Below, one piece after another: positions 25,335 through 33,718 of a DNA stretch of 64,000 nt. This DNA comes from Actinophytocola gossypii (lineage in GTDB: Bacteria; Actinomycetota; Actinomycetes; Mycobacteriales; Pseudonocardiaceae). The notes beneath the pieces were generated by a model that saw only the letters and a list, made by a program, of their open reading frames with translations, was not told where the DNA came from and did not search any database. Numbering within the stretch: position 1 is the first letter of the stretch; the number at the start of each line of letters is the position of its first letter. The translations under genes and the position numbers were made by a program. The stretch lies in contig NZ_JAFFZE010000009.1 of NCBI RefSeq assembly GCF_025165815.1, positions 310,001 through 374,000 of the forward strand. The letters are read 5' to 3'.

Positions 25335-26885
25335 ATGGGCGAGGCAATGCCGCGCCGGCAGGTGCTGGAGTCGCTCTCCGGCCTGCTGCTCGTTCTGTTC
25401 GTCGCCATGATCAGCTCCACCGTCGTCTCGACGGCGCTGCCGCTGATCATCGGCTCGCTCAACGGTTCGCAGACCCAGTACACGTGGGTGGTCACCGCGA
25501 CGCTGCTCGCGGCGACCGCGAGCACCCCGATCTGGGGCAAGCTCGCCGACCTGTTCAACAAGAAGACGCTGGTCCAGATCGCGATCGTGATCTTCCTCGC
25601 CGGCTCCATCGCCAGCGGGTTCGCCCAGAACGCCGACCAGCTGATCGCCGCGCGCGCCTTCCAGGGCCTTGGCGTCGGCGGTCTGCAGGCGCTGGTCCAG
25701 GTCGTGATCGCGGCGATCATCCCGCCGCTCGAGCGCGGCCGGTACAACGGCTACCTCGGCGGCGTGATGGCCGTCGCCACGGTCGGCGGGCCGCTGCTCG
25801 GCGGGCTCATCGTCGACGTGCCCTGGCTGGGCTGGCGCTGGTGCTTCTGGGTGGGTGTGCCGATCGCGATCCTGGCGTTCGTCGTCCTGCAGAAGACCCT
25901 CAAGCTGGACACCGTCCGCCGCTCGGACGTGCACATCGACTACCTCGGGGCCTCGCTGATCGCGGTCGGCGTCAGCACCCTGCTCATCTGGGTGTCCTTC
26001 GTCGGCAACTCGTTCGACTGGGTCTCGTGGCAGACCGGGGCCATGGCCGGCGGCGGGCTGCTCGTCCTCGCCGTTGCCGTGCTCGTCGAGTCCAAGGCGC
26101 GCGAACCCGTCGTCCCGCTGCACATCGTGCGCACCCGCACCGCGGCGCTCGCGATCATCGGCAGCCTCTCGGTCGGCCTCGCGATGTTCGGCGGCGCGGT
26201 GTTCCTCGGCCAGTACTTCCAGGTGGGCCGCGGCTACTCGCCGACGGAGGCGGGCCTGCTGACGATCCCGATGATGGGTGGCGTGCTGGTCTCGTCCACC
26301 ATCGCCGGGCGGATGATCAGCCGGTCCGGGCGGATCAAGCCCTACATCGTGACCGGATCGATCGTGCTGGTCGCCGGCTTCGTCGGGCTCGGCACCATCG
26401 ACCACGCGACCGCGCTGCCCCTGGTGGCCACCTACATGCTGCTGGTCGGTGTCGGGGTCGGCATGACCATGCAGAACCTGGTGCTGATCGTGCAGAACTC
26501 GGTGCCGCTGCGCGACCTCGGCGCCGCGAGCGCGTCGGTGACGTTCTTCCGGTCGCTCGGCGGCACGATCGGCGTCTCAGTGCTCGGCGCGGTGCTGGCC
26601 AACCGGGTCACCCACGACCTGACCGCCGCGTTCGGCGGACACGGCCTCACCCAGGGCGACGGCGGCACCAGCGCGCTGAACCTGGCCGCGCTGCCGCCGC
26701 AGGTCCAGGAGGTCGTGCGCACGGTGTACGGGGACGCGACCGCGCACATCTTCGTCATCTCCGCGGCCGCCGCCGTGGTGAGCGTGATCGCGGCGCTGCT
26801 GCTGCGACCGGTCACCCTGCGCAACACGATCGACCTGGAGAAGACGAAGGACGACCAGGTGGTGACCGACCCGGTCGTGGGGTAG
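25335..26885 (+). CDS. MFS drug exporter, DHA2 (EmrB/QacA) family, 14 TM
   Basis: The 516-residue protein is rich in membrane helices and shows DHA2 motifs: WVVTATLLAATASTPIWGKLADLFNKK (motif A region), ARAFQGLGVGGLQALVQ (motif B), and GPLLGGLIVD (motif C, the antiporter signature). It should export amphipathic or cationic compounds in exchange for protons. It is divergent from a TetR regulator that probably senses the substrate. ATG at 25335 follows AGGGAGG; an ATG at 25347 is an alternative. A universal stress protein gene follows with 9 bp between stop and start. Confidence 0.93.
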   Translation: MGEAMPRRQVLESLSGLLLVLFVAMISSTVVSTALPLIIGSLNGSQTQYTWVVTATLLAATASTPIWGKLADLFNKKTLVQIAIVIFLAGSIASGFAQNADQLIAARAFQGLGVGGLQALVQVVIAAIIPPLERGRYNGYLGGVMAVATVGGPLLGGLIVDVPWLGWRWCFWVGVPIAILAFVVLQKTLKLDTVRRSDVHIDYLGASLIAVGVSTLLIWVSFVGNSFDWVSWQTGAMAGGGLLVLAVAVLVESKAREPVVPLHIVRTRTAALAIIGSLSVGLAMFGGAVFLGQYFQVGRGYSPTEAGLLTIPMMGGVLVSSTIAGRMISRSGRIKPYIVTGSIVLVAGFVGLGTIDHATALPLVATYMLLVGVGVGMTMQNLVLIVQNSVPLRDLGAASASVTFFRSLGGTIGVSVLGAVLANRVTHDLTAAFGGHGLTQGDGGTSALNLAALPPQVQEVVRTVYGDATAHIFVISAAAAVVSVIAALLLRPVTLRNTIDLEKTKDDQVVTDPVVG

Positions 26886-26894
26886 GTGGTGTTG

Positions 26895-27371
26895 ATGGGC
26901 GCCGACCCCGCCGGCGCGTTCGAGTCCACCGTGGAGCACTTCGGCCCGCGTTCGTCGTGCGGCCGGACGATCCTCGCGGGCGTGGACGGCAGCGACACCT
27001 CGATGCGGGCCGCGTCCTACGCGTTCGGGCTGGCCAGGCGCGAGGGGTACCGGCTGCTGGTCGCGCTGGTCCGCACCCGGTGGAGCCTCGCGCTGACCGG
27101 ACCCGCGATGGAGTTCGAGCGGCACACCTTCGTGCGGCTGCGCGACGAGCTGCGCGACGAGGTCCGCGAGCACGCCGAGGAGTTGGGCGTCGCGGTCACG
27201 TTCCTGGTCGTGCACGGCGACCCGTCCACGAGCCTGCGGGAGACGGCCGACCAGTGCCAGGTCGACACGGTGGTGGTCGGCGCGTCCACGAGCGCCGGCC
27301 ACCGCTTCGCCGGCTCGGTGGCGAACCGGCTCATCCGCGCGGGGCGCTGGCCGGTCGTCGTGGTGCCGTGA
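26895..27371 (+). CDS. Universal stress protein (UspA family)
   Basis: The 158-residue product contains one Usp domain: TILAGVDGSDTSMRAASYAFGLARR at the N-terminus of the fold (after about 25 extra residues) and VDTVVVGASTSAGHRFAGSVANRLIRAGRWPVVVVP at its end. The second block resembles the ATP-binding G-2x-G-9x-G-(S/T) motif, though the last element (GSVANR) replaces the usual GSVS. The gene follows the MFS exporter closely and is likely co-transcribed. GTG codons at 26886 and 26889 are alternative starts. Confidence 0.86.
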   Translation: MGADPAGAFESTVEHFGPRSSCGRTILAGVDGSDTSMRAASYAFGLARREGYRLLVALVRTRWSLALTGPAMEFERHTFVRLRDELRDEVREHAEELGVAVTFLVVHGDPSTSLRETADQCQVDTVVVGASTSAGHRFAGSVANRLIRAGRWPVVVVP

Positions 27372-27396
27372 TCGTCTGGTTGGAAACTCACGGTTT

Positions 27397-27411
27397 ACCC
27401 CGCATCGGGGT
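27397..27411 (+). terminator. Short stem-loop between usp and the GH3-like gene
   Basis: ACCCCG-CAT-CGGGGT forms a six-base-pair stem with a three-base loop in the 52-bp gap. There is no T-run, so termination is uncertain. TACCCT at 27412-27417 just after it could be a -10 box for a leaderless GH3-like transcript. Confidence 0.35.
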
Positions 27412-27423
27412 TACCCTTGACCC

Positions 27424-28536
27424 ATGCGACGTGGACTGCTGTTCCGCTGGCTGACCGGGATCGTGGCACTGGGCGTGATCGCCTCGGTGAACCTGCCGAC
27501 CGGTGAGCGGGACGGCGAGATCGCCGAACTCGCGTTCGCCAGGCAGGCCGCCGGCCAGCGGGTCGTGTACTCCTACCCGGGACTGGAGCCGCCGGAGAGC
27601 CTGCTCGCCAGGATCCGCGCCGGCGAGGCGGCGGGGGTCATCTTCTTCGGCGAGAACGTCGCGAGCCTGGAGCAGATCGCCGGCGTCGTCGCGCGGCTGC
27701 GGGCGGCCGCCGCGCAGAGCCCGGTGGACGAGCCGTTGCTGCTGATGACCGACCAGGAGGGCGGCCAGATCCGCCGCCTGCCCGGGGCGCCTGCGTTGTC
27801 GCACAAGGACGTCGGCGCCGCCTTCGACCCGCTCGCCGCCGCGACGAACGCCGGGCGCGGCGCGGGGGAGAACCTCGCCGGGGTCGGCATGAACGTCAAC
27901 CTGGCACCGGTACTCGACGTGTTCCACGAGCCGGGCGACCTGATGGACCAGTACGAGCGGTCATTCGGCTCGGATCCCGCCTCGGTCGGCGTGCTCGGGG
28001 CGAACTACGTACGGGCGCAGCAGGCGGAGGGCGTGGCCGCGACCGTGAAGCACTTCCCCGGGCTGGGCCCGGCGGACGCGGACGAGAACACCGACCTGCG
28101 GCCGGTCAGCCTCCCGGTGCCGCTGTCCACGCTGCGGGACGTGCACGAGGCGCCGTACCAGGCCTCGATCTCCGCCGGGGCGAAGCTCGTGATGCTGTCC
28201 TGGGCGGTCTACCCGGCGCTGGACCCCGACCGCCCGGCCGGGCTGTCGCCGGTGGTCGTCGAGCAGGAGCTGCGGTCGCGCAACGGGTTCACCGGCGTCA
28301 CGGTCACCGACGCGCTGGAGGCCGGCGCGCTGGCCGAGCACGGTTCGACCGGGAACCGGGCCGTGCTCGCCGCCGCGGCCGGGATGGACCTGATCCTCGC
28401 CTCGGCGCGGGACGTGGCGCAGGGCGACGAGGCCGCGGACGCCCTGGCCACCGCGCTCGCCGACGGCACCCTCGATCCCGGTGCCTTCGGCGAGGCGCTG
28501 GCCAGGGTCAACGCCCTGCGCGCGAGCCTTCCCTAG
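27424..28536 (+). CDS. Secreted or membrane-anchored glycoside hydrolase family 3 protein (NagZ-like) with altered catalytic loop
   Basis: The 370-residue product has an N-terminal hydrophobic segment (LLFRWLTGIVALGVIASVNLP) and a GH3 TIM barrel: MTDQEGGQIRRLPG (about residue 108), KHFPGLG (Lys209-His210) and the nucleophile motif GVTVTDALEAG (Asp296). NagZ-type hexosaminidases carry KHFPGHGDT with a second His as acid/base; here the segment reads KHFPGLGPADADENTD, so that His-Asp pair is missing. It may still bind N-acetylhexosaminyl glycans of the wall, but normal catalysis is doubtful. The ATG has no ribosome site; the start may be leaderless. Confidence 0.82.
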   Translation: MRRGLLFRWLTGIVALGVIASVNLPTGERDGEIAELAFARQAAGQRVVYSYPGLEPPESLLARIRAGEAAGVIFFGENVASLEQIAGVVARLRAAAAQSPVDEPLLLMTDQEGGQIRRLPGAPALSHKDVGAAFDPLAAATNAGRGAGENLAGVGMNVNLAPVLDVFHEPGDLMDQYERSFGSDPASVGVLGANYVRAQQAEGVAATVKHFPGLGPADADENTDLRPVSLPVPLSTLRDVHEAPYQASISAGAKLVMLSWAVYPALDPDRPAGLSPVVVEQELRSRNGFTGVTVTDALEAGALAEHGSTGNRAVLAAAAGMDLILASARDVAQGDEAADALATALADGTLDPGAFGEALARVNALRASLP

Positions 28537-28589
28537 ACCGGCACCGGCGTCCGCTCCCGCCGCTCGTCCCTCGGCGGCTCGACCAGGCG

Positions 28590-28850
28590 CTCGCCCTCGA
28601 CTGGATCAGCGTGTTGTCCGCGAAGACGAACCCGGCGAACACGCTGGTCATGATCAGCGCGGCGGCCACCACGACCCGGGCGCCGCGCCGTGCACGTACT
28701 CCTCCCGCATCCGGGTCACCAGGAACACCTGGTAGTCCATGGCGAGTCCGAAGAGGACACCGATCAGCAGGATCGGCAGCAGGCTCATGATCGGTCCGGT
28801 GGCCGCGACGCCGAGCGCGTCGGTCGACCAGCAGGGTGACGGCCGACATC
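28590..28850 (-). pseudogene. Remnant of an MMPL/RND family transporter
   Basis: The complement strand encodes, in one frame, a peptide running from STDALGVAATG through LLPILLIGVLFGLAMDYQVF to TRMREEYVHG, which is the signature of MMPL transporters. In a second frame it continues as ARVVVAAALIMTSVFAGFVF-ADNTLIQ, which normally follows about 15 residues later. The frame change and missing residues near 28685-28692, plus absence of the rest of a 700-residue protein, show a decayed gene. The wider gap 28537-28982 holds nothing else convincing; a plus-strand frame ending at 28974 (LDDLTDDELRASLLEAGRRL) may be the tail of another lost gene. Confidence 0.85.
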
Positions 28851-28982
28851 ACGCTCGCCGGGATCGCCCTCGTCGGCGGTTTCCCCGGCCCTCGACGACC
28901 TCACCGACGACGAACTCCGCGCCAGCCTCCTGGAAGCAGGCCGCCGCCTCCTCTGCCGCCCCCGCCGCCGCTGACCCGCTGG

Positions 28983-29792
28983 TCAGCCGAGCGTGAGCAG
29001 GACGATCGCGGCCGACGCGCCGAGCAGGCCGGCCAGCTGCGGGCGGGTGAGGCGTTCGCGCAGCACCGTCAGCCCGAGCACGACCGGGATCACCGGGTAC
29101 AGCGACGACAGCACGACCGCGACCGACAGCAGCTGCGCGCGGGTGGCCAACAGGTAGGCGACCAGTGCGAGCGTCGCACACGCCCCGGTCGCCGCGGCCC
29201 CGAGCAGGACGCGCCGGTCGGCCGGGGGTCGCCTGGCCAGCGGGACGAGCGCGAGCGTCGCGGTGACCCGCCCCGCGAGCACCGGCCACAGGCCCGCCTC
29301 CGGCGCGGCGAGCGCCAGCGCGAGGTACTGCACGGCGATGAACACGCTCGCGAGCAGACCGTCGAGCACGCCGCCGCTGCCGGCACCCCCGTCCCGGGTG
29401 ACCAGCCAGAGCGTCGGCACCGCGAGCACCATCCCGGCGAGCGCCGGCGCCGTCGGCCGGTCGTGCAGCAGCGCGATGCCGACCAGCGCCGGGACGGCGA
29501 GCCCGCCCACCGCCGCGACCGGGACGACCACGCTCATCGCGCCCCGGCTCATCCCGCGGTACAGGAACAGCATCCCGACGCCCGTGCCGATCCCGGACAG
29601 CGCACCCCACCCCAGGTCCACGGCCGACGGCGACCCGGGCACCAGCGGCGCCACCACCAGCATCAGCACCAGCCCGCTCGCCTGCCCGGTCAGCGCGACC
29701 GGCGCGAATCCCGCCCGCCGCGACAGCATCCCGCCGGCGAAGTCCGCGACGCCGTAGAGCACCGACGACGCCAGCGCGAGCAGCGCGCCCAT
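28983..29792 (-). CDS. EamA/DMT superfamily transporter
   Basis: The 269-residue product is made of about ten hydrophobic helices in two EamA repeats (MGALLALASSVLYGVADFAGG at the start; LLSVAVVLSSLYPVIPVVLG near the end of the second repeat, with the typical LYPV motif). Members export amino acids, nucleosides or drugs, or import metabolites; the substrate is unknown. Its ATG overlaps the MarR gene stop (TGATG), so it is translationally coupled to and presumably controlled by that regulator. Confidence 0.88.
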   Translation of the reverse strand: MGALLALASSVLYGVADFAGGMLSRRAGFAPVALTGQASGLVLMLVVAPLVPGSPSAVDLGWGALSGIGTGVGMLFLYRGMSRGAMSVVVPVAAVGGLAVPALVGIALLHDRPTAPALAGMVLAVPTLWLVTRDGGAGSGGVLDGLLASVFIAVQYLALALAAPEAGLWPVLAGRVTATLALVPLARRPPADRRVLLGAAATGACATLALVAYLLATRAQLLSVAVVLSSLYPVIPVVLGLTVLRERLTRPQLAGLLGASAAIVLLTLG

Positions 29793-30298
29793 CAGCGCCT
29801 CGCGGCCTCGCCGACCGGGCAGCTCGCGCCGGTCGTGCAGGTGGCCCGGTCACACAGGCGGCACATCAGATCGCTGTCGCCCACCCGCTCGTAGAGCCTG
29901 CCCAGCAGCAGGCCGAGCAGCTCGCCCAGCGTCTCCAGCTGGTGCTCGTCGAGCGCGGCCAGCAGGTCGGCGAGCGGTTCGCCCCGGGAGCTCAACACCG
30001 CGTCGGCCGCCTCCGCGCCCGCCCCGGTCAACCGCACCGACACCGAGCGCCCGCCGGTGGGCACGCGTTCGACCAGGTCGCCCAGCGAGTCCACCATCCG
30101 CGCCGCCGCCGACTGGGTCAGGCCAACCCGCCGGCCCAGCTCGGTCACGCTCAGGCCGGGGGACGTCCGCAGCACCACCAGCGCGGCCGCTCCACTGGGG
30201 CTCACCGGAGCCGCCCGCACGGTCGAGGACAGCATCACGTCCGTCACCACCAGCGCGGTGGCGCCGAGCAGGTTCGCGACCCGGTCGGTTTCATGCAT
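29792..30298 (-). CDS. MarR family regulator with C-terminal four-cysteine motif
   Basis: The 168-residue product has a MarR winged helix (LSVTELGRRVGLTQSAAARMVDSLGDLVERV, about residues 49-79, followed by the wing GGRSVSVRLTGAG). The C-terminus carries C146-x2-C149-x4-C154-x5-C160, an arrangement that could hold zinc or an iron-sulfur cluster, or act as a thiol redox switch. The gene overlaps the EamA transporter gene, so the pair is an autoregulated efflux or uptake unit. A perfect palindrome covers the start codon and is the likely operator. Confidence 0.9.
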   Translation of the reverse strand: MHETDRVANLLGATALVVTDVMLSSTVRAAPVSPSGAAALVVLRTSPGLSVTELGRRVGLTQSAAARMVDSLGDLVERVPTGGRSVSVRLTGAGAEAADAVLSSRGEPLADLLAALDEHQLETLGELLGLLLGRLYERVGDSDLMCRLCDRATCTTGASCPVGEAARR

Positions 30299-30309
30299 GA
30301 CTCATGCAT
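30293..30309. promoter_or_regulatory. Perfect 17-bp palindrome at the marR start, likely MarR operator
   Basis: ATGCATGAcTCATGCAT is fully symmetric around the central C and includes the marR start codon (30296-30298). MarR dimers bind palindromes of 16-20 bp, usually at their own promoters. It sits in the 33-bp gap between the marR start and the stop of the phosphotransferase fusion gene, so it must act on the marR-eamA unit. Confidence 0.75.
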
Positions 30310-30331
30310 ACCCGGCCGGGCGGCGGGCAAA

Positions 30332-32680
30332 CTACCGTCCGGACGCCGAACTCGACGGCTCGGTGCGCGGGCCGAACGCGCGCAGGAACCGGTCGCGGAA
30401 GCTGTCCATGCGCCACACCGGCGCGTTCTCGGACGGGTTCATCCCGGGCTGCCAGTGCCAGTGGTCGATCCGGTCCAACACCGCCGGATCCTTCGCGATG
30501 ACCGTGATCGGCACGTCCCAGGTGGCATTGTCGCCGGTCACGATCGGCGCCGGCTGGTGGTCGCCGACCACGACCAGCACCAGGTCGTCGTCGCCGTGGG
30601 TCTCGACGTAGGAGACGAGCGTGCTCAGCGAGTACTCGATCGCGTCGCCGTAGGCCCGGGTGACCTTCACCGGGTCGGGCCAGATCTCGCTGCCCTTGGT
30701 GCCGGCGGCCGGCTGCGGGTCGAACACCGAGCCGTCGCCCACCTCGTCCCAGTCGACCAGCGTCGGCAGCGGCGCGAACGGCGAGTGCGACGACACCAGG
30801 TCGATCTCCGCCATCACCGGCTCCGGGCGGTCCCGCTCGGCCCGCTCGAAGTGGGCCAGCGTGTACTGGTCCGGCATCTTCGCGTACGCGTACCGCGGGC
30901 CCTCGTAGCCGACGTTGTGCGCGTCGTAGATCTGTTCGAAGCCGAAGTACCCGCCTTCCGGCCACGCCCGGGAGATCGCCGGTGCCACCCCGACCGTGCG
31001 CCATCCCGCCCGCCGGAACGCGTTGCTCAGCGTCAGCCGGTCGCTCGCGGTCAGCGCGTCGTACCGGTGCTGGTTGTTGATCCACAGCCCGGACTGCAAG
31101 GTGGCGTGCGCGAACCAGCTCCCGCCCCCGGACGTCGACGACTCAAGGAACGCGCTGCGCGAGTCGAAGCCGGCCGCGCGCAGCCGGTCGGTGCCCGCGT
31201 CGAGCACCGCGTCCACGTCGGCAGCGACGGCGGAGTCCTCGACCGCCACCCGCCCGTAGCTCTCCACGAACGTCACCAGCACGTCCTTGCCGCGCAACGC
31301 GGTCAGCAGCTCGCTGCCCGGGGTGTGCCGGAAGTCGTCGTCGGCTGCCTCCTTCGTGAACCGCGCCGGGTCGAGCAGCCCCGCGCGGATCTGCCGCACG
31401 TCCTGGTACGCCGCCGAGGCCGCGCTGCGGGCCGCGACCGGCACGTGCGGCACGATCCGCACCTCGAACATCGCCAGGATCGCCCACACCAGCCCGAACA
31501 CCAGCACCGTGCGGGTGGCTCTGGTCCGGTGGCCGACCACGATCCGGGACAGCCGCAGCACCGACCAGACCATCGACCCGACCAGGCCGAGCGCCAGCGC
31601 GACCGCCCCGACCACCGCCATGGTCGCGACGAACCCGCCGGCCGACCCGCGCAGGAAATCCAGGCCAGGCCCGAGGAACGTCCAGTCGAAGACCGGGTCG
31701 AACGGGCGGGCCAGGGTCTCGTTGAAGCCGAGGTCGAAGAGCTTCACGATGGTCAGCAGGCCGAGCCCGGCGCCGGCCGCCACGGCCGCCACCGCCCTCG
31801 GCCGAGGCGGCAGTACGAGCACGAGCCCGGCGACGAGGATCGCCTCCACCGGCAGCCGGGCGAACGCGACCGGCGTGTAGCGGCTCAGGTCGTTCGGCGC
31901 GAGCAGGGCGAACAGCACGAGCGCACAGGCGAGCCCGGTGGCCACCGCGGCCAGCGCGCGCCGCAGCGGGGTCGCCGGCTTCGGCTCGACCACCCGCTGT
32001 TCGCGCAGCCACAACAGGTCCCGCCCGAACGACCAGACCAGCGCCACCAGCGCCGCCCCGACCACGACCACCGAGCCGAGCGTGCCGAGCACCCCGGACG
32101 CGGCCACGACCAGCACGATCCCCTGCGCGGCGGCGACGGTCTTGCGGAACAGGCTCACCGGCAACGGCGCCCGCAGCCAGCCACGCGTCCACCCGGCCGC
32201 CACGAATCCGTACCGCATCAACCCGATCACCAGCACCCACGGCCCGAGATCACCGGCGACGTGCACGCTGAGAATCAGGATGAGGAACGCGTCGACCTCC
32301 ATGTCGAACCGCGCGCCGAACGCGGACACCGTGCCCGTGCGCCGCGCCAGCCGGCCGTCGACCGCGTCCAGCGACAGGGCCACCGCCGCGAGCGCGACCA
32401 GCAGCGGCACCGGCGCCGAGCCGTCCGCGACCAGCGCGGTCACGCCGACGACCAGCACCGCCCGGCCGAGCGTGACCAGGTCGGCCGGGCCGAACGCGGA
32501 CACCCCGGAGCGTCGCGCGGCCACGGCGAGCGCGACCAGCCCGGCCGCGCCGACCGCCAGCCCGGCCGTCCAGCCCGCCGTGCCGAGCCCGGCGACCGCG
32601 GCCAGCACACCGAGCAGCACCACCTGCCCACCGGCCGCGGCGCTGAGTGTGCGAACTGGGGAACCCGACGGTCCGGCCAC
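30332..32680 (-). CDS. Fusion of CDP-alcohol phosphatidyltransferase and LtaS-like alkaline-phosphatase-fold domain
   Basis: The 782-residue membrane protein combines two enzyme types. Residues 60-225 form a CDP-alcohol phosphatidyltransferase with the complete motif D105-A-V-D108-G-x2-A112-R113-x8-G122-x3-D126-x3-D130. After further helices (about 240-410), residues 465-770 form a sulfatase/lipoteichoic-acid-synthase-like domain: metal Glu in FVESYG (473), nucleophile region STSGGGSW-AHATLQSG (515-531), VSSHSPF (His632) and VVGDHQP (Asp707-His708). One half would make a phospholipid or alditol-phosphate lipid inside; the other would transfer or hydrolyse phospho-groups outside. The product is unknown. 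It is divergent from a methyltransferase gene. Confidence 0.88.
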   Translation of the reverse strand: MAGPSGSPVRTLSAAAGGQVVLLGVLAAVAGLGTAGWTAGLAVGAAGLVALAVAARRSGVSAFGPADLVTLGRAVLVVGVTALVADGSAPVPLLVALAAVALSLDAVDGRLARRTGTVSAFGARFDMEVDAFLILILSVHVAGDLGPWVLVIGLMRYGFVAAGWTRGWLRAPLPVSLFRKTVAAAQGIVLVVAASGVLGTLGSVVVVGAALVALVWSFGRDLLWLREQRVVEPKPATPLRRALAAVATGLACALVLFALLAPNDLSRYTPVAFARLPVEAILVAGLVLVLPPRPRAVAAVAAGAGLGLLTIVKLFDLGFNETLARPFDPVFDWTFLGPGLDFLRGSAGGFVATMAVVGAVALALGLVGSMVWSVLRLSRIVVGHRTRATRTVLVFGLVWAILAMFEVRIVPHVPVAARSAASAAYQDVRQIRAGLLDPARFTKEAADDDFRHTPGSELLTALRGKDVLVTFVESYGRVAVEDSAVAADVDAVLDAGTDRLRAAGFDSRSAFLESSTSGGGSWFAHATLQSGLWINNQHRYDALTASDRLTLSNAFRRAGWRTVGVAPAISRAWPEGGYFGFEQIYDAHNVGYEGPRYAYAKMPDQYTLAHFERAERDRPEPVMAEIDLVSSHSPFAPLPTLVDWDEVGDGSVFDPQPAAGTKGSEIWPDPVKVTRAYGDAIEYSLSTLVSYVETHGDDDLVLVVVGDHQPAPIVTGDNATWDVPITVIAKDPAVLDRIDHWHWQPGMNPSENAPVWRMDSFRDRFLRAFGPRTEPSSSASGR

Positions 32681-32806
32681 GCGATCCTCCCGAGGTCTTG
32701 GTTGTCCGCCCTCCCATACGTGCCGATCCGGGCAACGGTTCTACGGCTCGGTGAACTACCTGGTCACTACGTACGTGTTCATCAGTAGAGACGACGGGAG
32801 GACCGC

Positions 32807-33586
32807 GTGCACACCCAGTTCGCACCCGAATGGCTCGCGCTGCGCGAGGACGCCGACGCGGCCGCGCGCGCCGAGGACCTGCTGGAGCCGCTGCGCTCCC
32901 ACCTGATCCCGCCGCTTGTCGTCCGCGACCTCGGCTGCGGCACCGGTGCCATGGGCCGTTGGCTGGCCCCCCGCCTGCCCGGCGAGCAGCGCTGGCTGCT
33001 GACCGACCGCGACCCCGCCCTGCTCGCCCAGGCCGCCGGCAGCCTGCCGGTCCCGGCCGTGGCGATCCTGCGCGACCTCACCGACCTGACCGCGGCCGAC
33101 CTGGCCGGCGCGTCCCTGGTCACCGCGTCCGCACTGCTCGACCTGCTCACCGCGGACGAGGTCGACGCGCTGGCCGCCGCGTGTGTCGCGGCCGGCTGCC
33201 CGGCGCTGCTGACGCTGACCGTGGTCGGCCGGGTCGAGCTGGAGCCGGCCGACCCGCTCGACGCGAACCTCACGGCGGCGTTCAACGCACACCAGCGCCG
33301 CACGGTCACCGGTCGCCGGCTGCTCGGCCCGGACGCGGCGGACGTCGCCGCCGCCGCGTTCGACCGCCGGGGCGCCGTCGTGCACCGCCGCTCCAGCCCG
33401 TGGCGGCTCGGCCCGGACCGGCGCGAGCTGACCGCCCGCTGGCTGCGCGGCTGGGTCGACGCCGCCGAGGAGCAGGAGCCCGGCCTGGCCGTGGACGCCT
33501 ACCTGCACCGCCGCCTCGCCGCCTGCGAGGCGGGCGAACTACGCGCCACGATCCACCACGAGGACCTGCTCGCCCTGCCGGGGTGA
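32807..33586 (+). CDS. Class I SAM-dependent methyltransferase
   Basis: The 259-residue product begins at a GTG with GGGAGG upstream and contains the SAM-binding motif I VVRDLGCGTGAMGRWLAP (about residues 38-55), an acidic residue after the second strand (LLTDRDPALLAQA) and a later SALLDLLTADEVDAL block. The target is unknown. It is divergent from the CDP-alcohol phosphotransferase/LtaS-like fusion, sharing a 126-bp promoter region. I recall actinobacterial loci in which similar methyltransferase and phosphotransferase genes sit with glycosyltransferase and pterin-synthase-like genes; those partners are absent here. Confidence 0.85.
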   Translation: MHTQFAPEWLALREDADAAARAEDLLEPLRSHLIPPLVVRDLGCGTGAMGRWLAPRLPGEQRWLLTDRDPALLAQAAGSLPVPAVAILRDLTDLTAADLAGASLVTASALLDLLTADEVDALAAACVAAGCPALLTLTVVGRVELEPADPLDANLTAAFNAHQRRTVTGRRLLGPDAADVAAAAFDRRGAVVHRRSSPWRLGPDRRELTARWLRGWVDAAEEQEPGLAVDAYLHRRLAACEAGELRATIHHEDLLALPG

Positions 33587-33718
33587 CCTACGGTCCGGCA
33601 CGGCTGATCCCGAGCTGCGCGGCGATCGCGTCGTCGGTGGACCCGGTCCCGCCTGTGGGTGCCTGGCGCCCAACCGCGTGATGTGGACGGGCCGGCACTG
33701 GGTGCGGATCACCCCGCG

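Noticed and set aside
28836-28974. Plus-strand frame ending LDDLTDDELRASLLEAGRRL before a stop at 28974.
   Set aside because: It has no start or recognisable domain upstream in frame and lies within the decayed transporter region.
29942-32788. A 948-codon plus-strand open frame opposite the marR gene and the phosphotransferase fusion.
   Set aside because: It is a shadow of those genes, dominated by Arg, His, Gly and Pro, with no recognisable motif.
33587-33718. Short complement-strand peptide ending DDAIAAQLGISRAGP that looks like the end of a helix-turn-helix protein.
   Set aside because: It is too short, has no start of its own and no other conserved part; it could be a relic but cannot be supported.
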